From contig SRSL01000003.1 of the NCBI GenBank assembly GCA_009735695.1, positions 186,001 to 250,000 of the forward strand: 64,000 bases of DNA, given 5' to 3'. The translations under genes were made by a program, and so were the position numbers. Below the pieces are notes generated by a model that was not told where the DNA came from, ran no database searches, and saw only the letters and a program-made list of their open reading frames with translations. Below are positions 60,331 to 64,000 of this stretch, in pieces; positions within the stretch are counted from its first letter, which is position 1; every line of letters begins with the position of its first letter. This DNA is from Christiangramia bathymodioli. GTDB lineage: Bacteria > Bacteroidota > Bacteroidia > Flavobacteriales > Flavobacteriaceae.

Positions 60331-61167
60331 ATGAAAACCTCAACTTCCCTGTTTTTAATTACAGTCTGTTCATTAATGATCAATTGTTCGAGTGACGATG
60401 AATTGCTAGCAGTACCAACCGCTGAAACTCCAACAGGCGGAGAAAAACCTCAAACTGAAGATCCTTTAATTATCCCTTTCGAACCAACGGCCCCAACAAC
60501 AGCCCAGGAAATCCCCGGCTATCCAAAAAGTATTAGAAAATATCATAACGGAGGCCTAATTTACTGGGCTTACTATTATTTCCGGTCTGATGGAAAACTA
60601 CTCCAGATTACTTACGGATATGAGGATCCACCCAATGAAATTTTTACTAATATCTACCATTATGATAGTGAAGGAAAACTAATAAAATTAGAAGGCCATG
60701 ATGTATACGACTATCATTGGGAAAATGATCGTATTGTCATGGTAGAGGCTTATAACGCCATGTGGTTTGGTCATTCTAGAACCACTTTTCAATATGATGA
60801 TAAGGGTCAAATAATTGAGGTAGAAACTTTATACCTCGATTTTGAAGCTGGTTATCAGGTAGCCTATTCATATTATGACAGTGGAAACCTCGAGACAATT
60901 AAACATTATGGTAAAAATGATAAGGATGAATATCAAATATCTTCCCGTACCAGTTTTGCTGAATATATCGATGGAGAAAACCTGTTTTTAGATATTGAAA
61001 TAATACCAGGAGTTCTATTTTCACAACAATTACCTACACTAATTGATTATCAATATTACCCATTTTCCGAATACAATTTTATTGAAAATTATAAGTATAG
61101 ATTTAATAATGGTAAGCTTACTGAGAGGACCTCTCAAAACACAAAGGTGGTTTATGAATACTACTAA
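60331..61167 (+). CDS. Secreted lipoprotein with YD-like repeats
   Basis: A 278-residue lipoprotein: signal ending SLMINC, then an acidic and proline/threonine-rich linker (about 22-65). A domain rich in tyrosine and aspartate follows, with several strands of the kind YHYDSEGKLIKLE, FQYDDKGQIIEVE and YSYYDSGNLETIK. These resemble YD/RHS-type repeats that form a beta sheet. It is probably exposed at the cell surface. It is followed by another lipoprotein gene in the same direction. Function unknown. Confidence 0.7.
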   Translation: MKTSTSLFLITVCSLMINCSSDDELLAVPTAETPTGGEKPQTEDPLIIPFEPTAPTTAQEIPGYPKSIRKYHNGGLIYWAYYYFRSDGKLLQITYGYEDPPNEIFTNIYHYDSEGKLIKLEGHDVYDYHWENDRIVMVEAYNAMWFGHSRTTFQYDDKGQIIEVETLYLDFEAGYQVAYSYYDSGNLETIKHYGKNDKDEYQISSRTSFAEYIDGENLFLDIEIIPGVLFSQQLPTLIDYQYYPFSEYNFIENYKYRFNNGKLTERTSQNTKVVYEYY

Positions 61168-61279
61168 ACATCCTATAGATCGTATATGATACGAATTGAA
61201 ACCTTATAATCTCCTACCCCTTAACCTACTTCCATGCTGGGAATTCATCATTCCAAGGTCATTCAAAAATCGAAATGCA

Positions 61280-61990
61280 ATGAAAACAATCTGGGTGGCA
61301 ACCCTTCATGCTGGTGCTTTTAACTATCGTCCTTACTTCCGCAGGAAGATTCAGGAATCTATCATCTATTTCTTGATTGTACTAGGTGTGATCGCCTGTA
61401 ATACTAATGATGATCTAGATGAAAATGTTATCATTGAGGAACCACCAGTGGCTGAGGAACCGCCTGTTGAAAATGAGCCCCCAGAAGAGGAAGAATCAGT
61501 TATCTTATTTACCAATCTCGATCCTGACTATACCGCTCAGGGAGTTACAGACACTTTTCAGCTGGATTTAAACAACGATGAGACAATCGATTTTACAATT
61601 AGCTGGCACAGCTCTGATGGTTGGGATTTGTTGCTGATAACTGCTGAACAGGCTAATGGCGTCCTATCTGTACACCCGTGGTATACGCACCCTAGTCCTT
61701 TGAAAAGCGGAGATAAAATTTACCATCAAACCATCTACAGAAACGGAGAAAGTTATGATAGGAAGGCCATTTTCTCGATAGGACCTTGCTTCAGTGGTTC
61801 AACTGAAGAATGTTATTCTATCTGGCCATTAAAACAGGATACCTACCTGGGAGTAAGAATTTCACTAAACGGTAAAATTCACTATGGCTGGATACTGATG
61901 CATTTTGACAGCCTTACCGAGTGGATGGTAAAAGAATATGCATTTAATGCCACACCGAATAAACCGATTCTGGCAGGGCAAAAGAAATAA
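61280..61990 (+). CDS. Lipoprotein with acidic proline-rich linker
   Basis: About 236 residues if the ATG at 61280 is used; an ATG at 61196 gives 264. In either case the hydrophobic signal IIYFLIVLGVIAC lies unusually far from the start, so the true start may be later and non-ATG. After the lipobox comes a Glu/Pro-rich repeat (EEPPVAEEPPVENEPPEEEE), then a beta-rich domain with DLNNDETIDFTI and a GWILMHFDS motif near the end. Function unknown. It ends just before a strong bidirectional hairpin. Confidence 0.65.
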   Translation: MKTIWVATLHAGAFNYRPYFRRKIQESIIYFLIVLGVIACNTNDDLDENVIIEEPPVAEEPPVENEPPEEEESVILFTNLDPDYTAQGVTDTFQLDLNNDETIDFTISWHSSDGWDLLLITAEQANGVLSVHPWYTHPSPLKSGDKIYHQTIYRNGESYDRKAIFSIGPCFSGSTEECYSIWPLKQDTYLGVRISLNGKIHYGWILMHFDSLTEWMVKEYAFNATPNKPILAGQKK

Positions 61991-62007
61991 TCATACAGGT
62001 CATTAAA

Positions 62008-62037
62008 AAACCCTCAACCGGTAAAGGTTGAGGGTTT
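62008..62037. terminator. Bidirectional terminator between lipoprotein and susD
   Basis: AAACCCTCAACC and its exact complement pair over 12 bp around GGTAAA. On the minus strand six T follow, so it terminates the susC-susD transcript. On the plus strand it also closes the lipoprotein transcript. Confidence 0.85.
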
Positions 62038-62065
62038 AAGCAAATTAAAATACTAATTCAAAAAA

Positions 62066-63712
62066 CTAGTTCTGATCTGCGGAACTTAAGTTGGGATTCG
62101 CGTTGATCTCGGCTAATGGAATTTTGAAAATCCAGTCGTCGTTTATCGATGGTCTATCTATCTGGAAGGCATCCTGGTAAAGAACCTCGGAAGCACCGGA
62201 TCCACCATTCGCGGCGTGATCGATACCCTCGTCCCATCTAATATGGTTGGTGTAACCAAATCCTTCACCCCACATTTCCAGTCTCCACTGGAATTTAAGG
62301 TGTTCGAAAAATTCATCTTCTGATGCGAAATCATCATTCCATGCGCTATCTCTGGCTTCAGCAAGAGGTCTTAAGGCCTCAATGGCACCGTCAAGGTCTC
62401 CCATCATCAGCTTAGCTTCAGCTTCGATAAGATACATTTCAGAAGCTCTCATATAGATCACGTCATCTGGATCGATGGTACCAGGATTGGCCTGCTTCAA
62501 CTTGAAATGCATATAAGGATGGGTATTATGACCTGAAACCAATCCGTAGGTATCTTTGATCTCTGCTATTGCCGCATCGAATTCTTCTTCAGTTTCATAA
62601 AGCGGATTCACGTTATTCGCCCATCCACCATTACCATTGGCTGCTGAAGTATTCGAGTTAGGAGCATCAGGTAGGAAAACATCTCCCCTGTAATCGGTTT
62701 CCGGAATGGCATCTACCATTCTGCGGTCTGCGATCTTAGGATTGTTCCTGATCTGGCTACCGTTAAAGGTATTACTGGCAAGGTAGAAATAGGATCTAAA
62801 GAAAGTTGTTTCCGCCTGGATCACATGGCTCCCCCAGATAACCTCTGAAAGATTATTCGTGTTGAAACCAGATTTCCAGTCATCTTCCCCTAACAAGGCA
62901 TAACCTTCTCTGGCTTTTTGTGCCGCTTCTGCAGCTGTAGCCCAGTCTCCTTTAGATAATGCCCATCTGGCCTTGATTCCGTAGGCTACATCAATATTCA
63001 ACTGCGATTTAGCTTCCGCTCCACTACCCGATCTGCCTGCTCCATTTTCAAAAGCCGAGATGGCCGCGTCAAGATCTGAACCGATCTGGTTATAAATTTC
63101 CTGAACCGTTGATCTTGGCTCACTGGTGAAAGGAGATTCTGAAGAGAATAATAATGGTACTCCAGGATCTGAAGCCGGGTCACCAATCAAATATCCTTTG
63201 GCGTAATGCTGAACCAATGAAAGATAGGCATAGGCTCTATAGGTATAGGCCTGGCCAAGGATCGAGTTCAATTGAGCAGTCTCTGCAAAATCACCCTCAG
63301 TGATCCCATTAATCAATAGGTTAGCATGAAGGATGATATTGTAACGATGATACCACAACAGTTCTGTGGTAAGTGAGGTTTGATCTGTATGTTCGTTCCA
63401 CTGCATTACAGAACGCCAGGAGAGGTTATTGGCGTTGGCTGAATGTATCAAATCTCCGGTTAGGTTGTCACCCATGGGCACCCAATAATGATTGTTCGCC
63501 CTTGCTGTATTTCCACCTGGGAAAACCGTTTGAGATTGGGAGTACAATCCACGGTGAATCCCGTTTAATACCAATTGCATATTTTCCTGACTCGACAGTG
63601 CATCTGCTGCTGAGATAGCATCTGTAGGCCTTCTTTCGAGGAATTCCTCGCTACAGGACGTGATCGATATTGCAAATAATATCAGAACACAATATTTGAA
63701 TTTATTTATCAT
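62066..63712 (-). CDS. SusD/RagB-family glycan-binding lipoprotein
   Basis: About 548 residues from the ATG at 63712 (MINKFKYCVLILF); an ATG at 63730 adds six. The lipoprotein signal ends ISITSC. The mature part begins EEFLERRPTDAISAADAL, typical of SusD. TPR-like segments (LNSILGQAYTYRAYAYLSLVQHYAKGY) and the C-terminal RWDEGIDHA and FKIPLAEINANPNL are also family features. It is paired with the SusC gene upstream. It binds oligosaccharide at the surface and hands it to the TonB-dependent transporter. The glycan cannot be told from this part of the locus. Confidence 0.95.
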   Translation of the reverse strand: MINKFKYCVLILFAISITSCSEEFLERRPTDAISAADALSSQENMQLVLNGIHRGLYSQSQTVFPGGNTARANNHYWVPMGDNLTGDLIHSANANNLSWRSVMQWNEHTDQTSLTTELLWYHRYNIILHANLLINGITEGDFAETAQLNSILGQAYTYRAYAYLSLVQHYAKGYLIGDPASDPGVPLLFSSESPFTSEPRSTVQEIYNQIGSDLDAAISAFENGAGRSGSGAEAKSQLNIDVAYGIKARWALSKGDWATAAEAAQKAREGYALLGEDDWKSGFNTNNLSEVIWGSHVIQAETTFFRSYFYLASNTFNGSQIRNNPKIADRRMVDAIPETDYRGDVFLPDAPNSNTSAANGNGGWANNVNPLYETEEEFDAAIAEIKDTYGLVSGHNTHPYMHFKLKQANPGTIDPDDVIYMRASEMYLIEAEAKLMMGDLDGAIEALRPLAEARDSAWNDDFASEDEFFEHLKFQWRLEMWGEGFGYTNHIRWDEGIDHAANGGSGASEVLYQDAFQIDRPSINDDWIFKIPLAEINANPNLSSADQN

Positions 63713-63730
63713 AGTTTTATTTTTTGTCAT

Positions 63731-64000
63731 TTAGAAAGAAAGATTAACACCCACTGAAACAATTCTTGGCGGAGAGAAGTCATCACCCGGTGAAGTTCCT
63801 GCCAGGTTATATTGTGGATCCAAACCGTCTCTTTCACTACTTAAATATAAGTTTTCTCCGGTTACAGATACACGTAGATTATCAAGTCCTAAAGATTCGG
63901 TAGTATTTCTACTAAAATTATAACCAATGTTCACATTCTTCAGTGCCCAGAAGGAGGCATCGGTCAGGAATCGGTCAGATTGAGTACGTACCAGGTTAGG
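63731..64000 (-). CDS. SusC/RagA TonB-dependent receptor, C-terminal end (cut by window edge)
   Basis: The last ~89 residues of a TonB-dependent outer-membrane transporter. Strands of the beta-barrel end are seen: DASFWALKNVNIGYNF, LRVSVTGENLYL, then DGLDPQYNLAG, the terminal PRIVSVGVNLSF and a stop. This is the usual SusC ending, with a C-terminal phenylalanine. It is directly followed by susD. The rest lies beyond base 64000. Confidence 0.93.
   Translation of the reverse strand, partial: PNLVRTQSDRFLTDASFWALKNVNIGYNFSRNTTESLGLDNLRVSVTGENLYLSSERDGLDPQYNLAGTSPGDDFSPPRIVSVGVNLSF

Overview
The window looks like a chromosome segment of a marine-type member of the Flavobacteriaceae (Bacteroidota). 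The signs are SusC/SusD genes, TAnnTTTG-type -7 promoter elements, GIN, DUF1835, DUF3124 and YaiO family proteins, a BfmA/BtgA mobilization protein and an IntDOT-like integrase. A Gramella/Christiangramia or Salegentibacter relative is my best guess, but that is inference.

Region 1 (1-14704) is an L-arabinose/arabinan utilisation locus. One long minus-strand operon reads, in order of transcription: GH51 arabinofuranosidase, GH127 beta-L-arabinofuranosidase, araB, araD, araA, aldose 1-epimerase lipoprotein, SSS symporter, transaldolase, and transketolase (cut by the window edge). Together these cover polymer trimming, uptake, mutarotation, isomerisation, phosphorylation, epimerisation and entry into the pentose phosphate pathway. 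A divergent NUDIX-type AraR regulator and a palindromic operator sit at the operon head. A GH35/DUF5597 glycosidase follows araR.

Region 2 (about 15010-51653) reads as an integrative element inserted in the 3' end of tRNA-Pro(GGG). A 15-bp piece of the tRNA 3' end is repeated at the left end. The intact tRNA and an IntDOT-like tyrosine recombinase lie at the right end, and 11-bp-phased TAGGTAACC repeats lie near both ends. The plasmid-like backbone (about 35.9-42.5 kb plus the integrase) has a DnaC-like ATPase, a Rep-like protein, an HTH protein, bfmA with a relaxase cut to 20 codons, a RadC-like JAB protein, ssb and umuDC. The cargo includes five histidine kinase or response regulator loci, an RsbQ-like hydrolase paired with a PAS hybrid kinase, a K+/H+ antiporter, a decayed IS3 element and several pseudogenes. 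It also includes a three-gene array separated by homologous ~136-bp palindromic spacers, which resembles integron cassettes, and a glycosyltransferase operon with an AraC regulator enclosed between 34-bp identical pieces of umuC.

Region 3 (51642-59763) returns to ordinary chromosome. It holds tRNA-Pro, an aldo/keto reductase with an alpha/beta hydrolase, a YaiO porin facing a PgaC-like glycosyltransferase/HEAT/receiver operon, and an SLC13-type permease. Region 4 (60331-64000) holds two lipoproteins and the start of a SusD/SusC locus that runs off the window.

All functional calls come from reading motifs and family resemblance. No database search was run.
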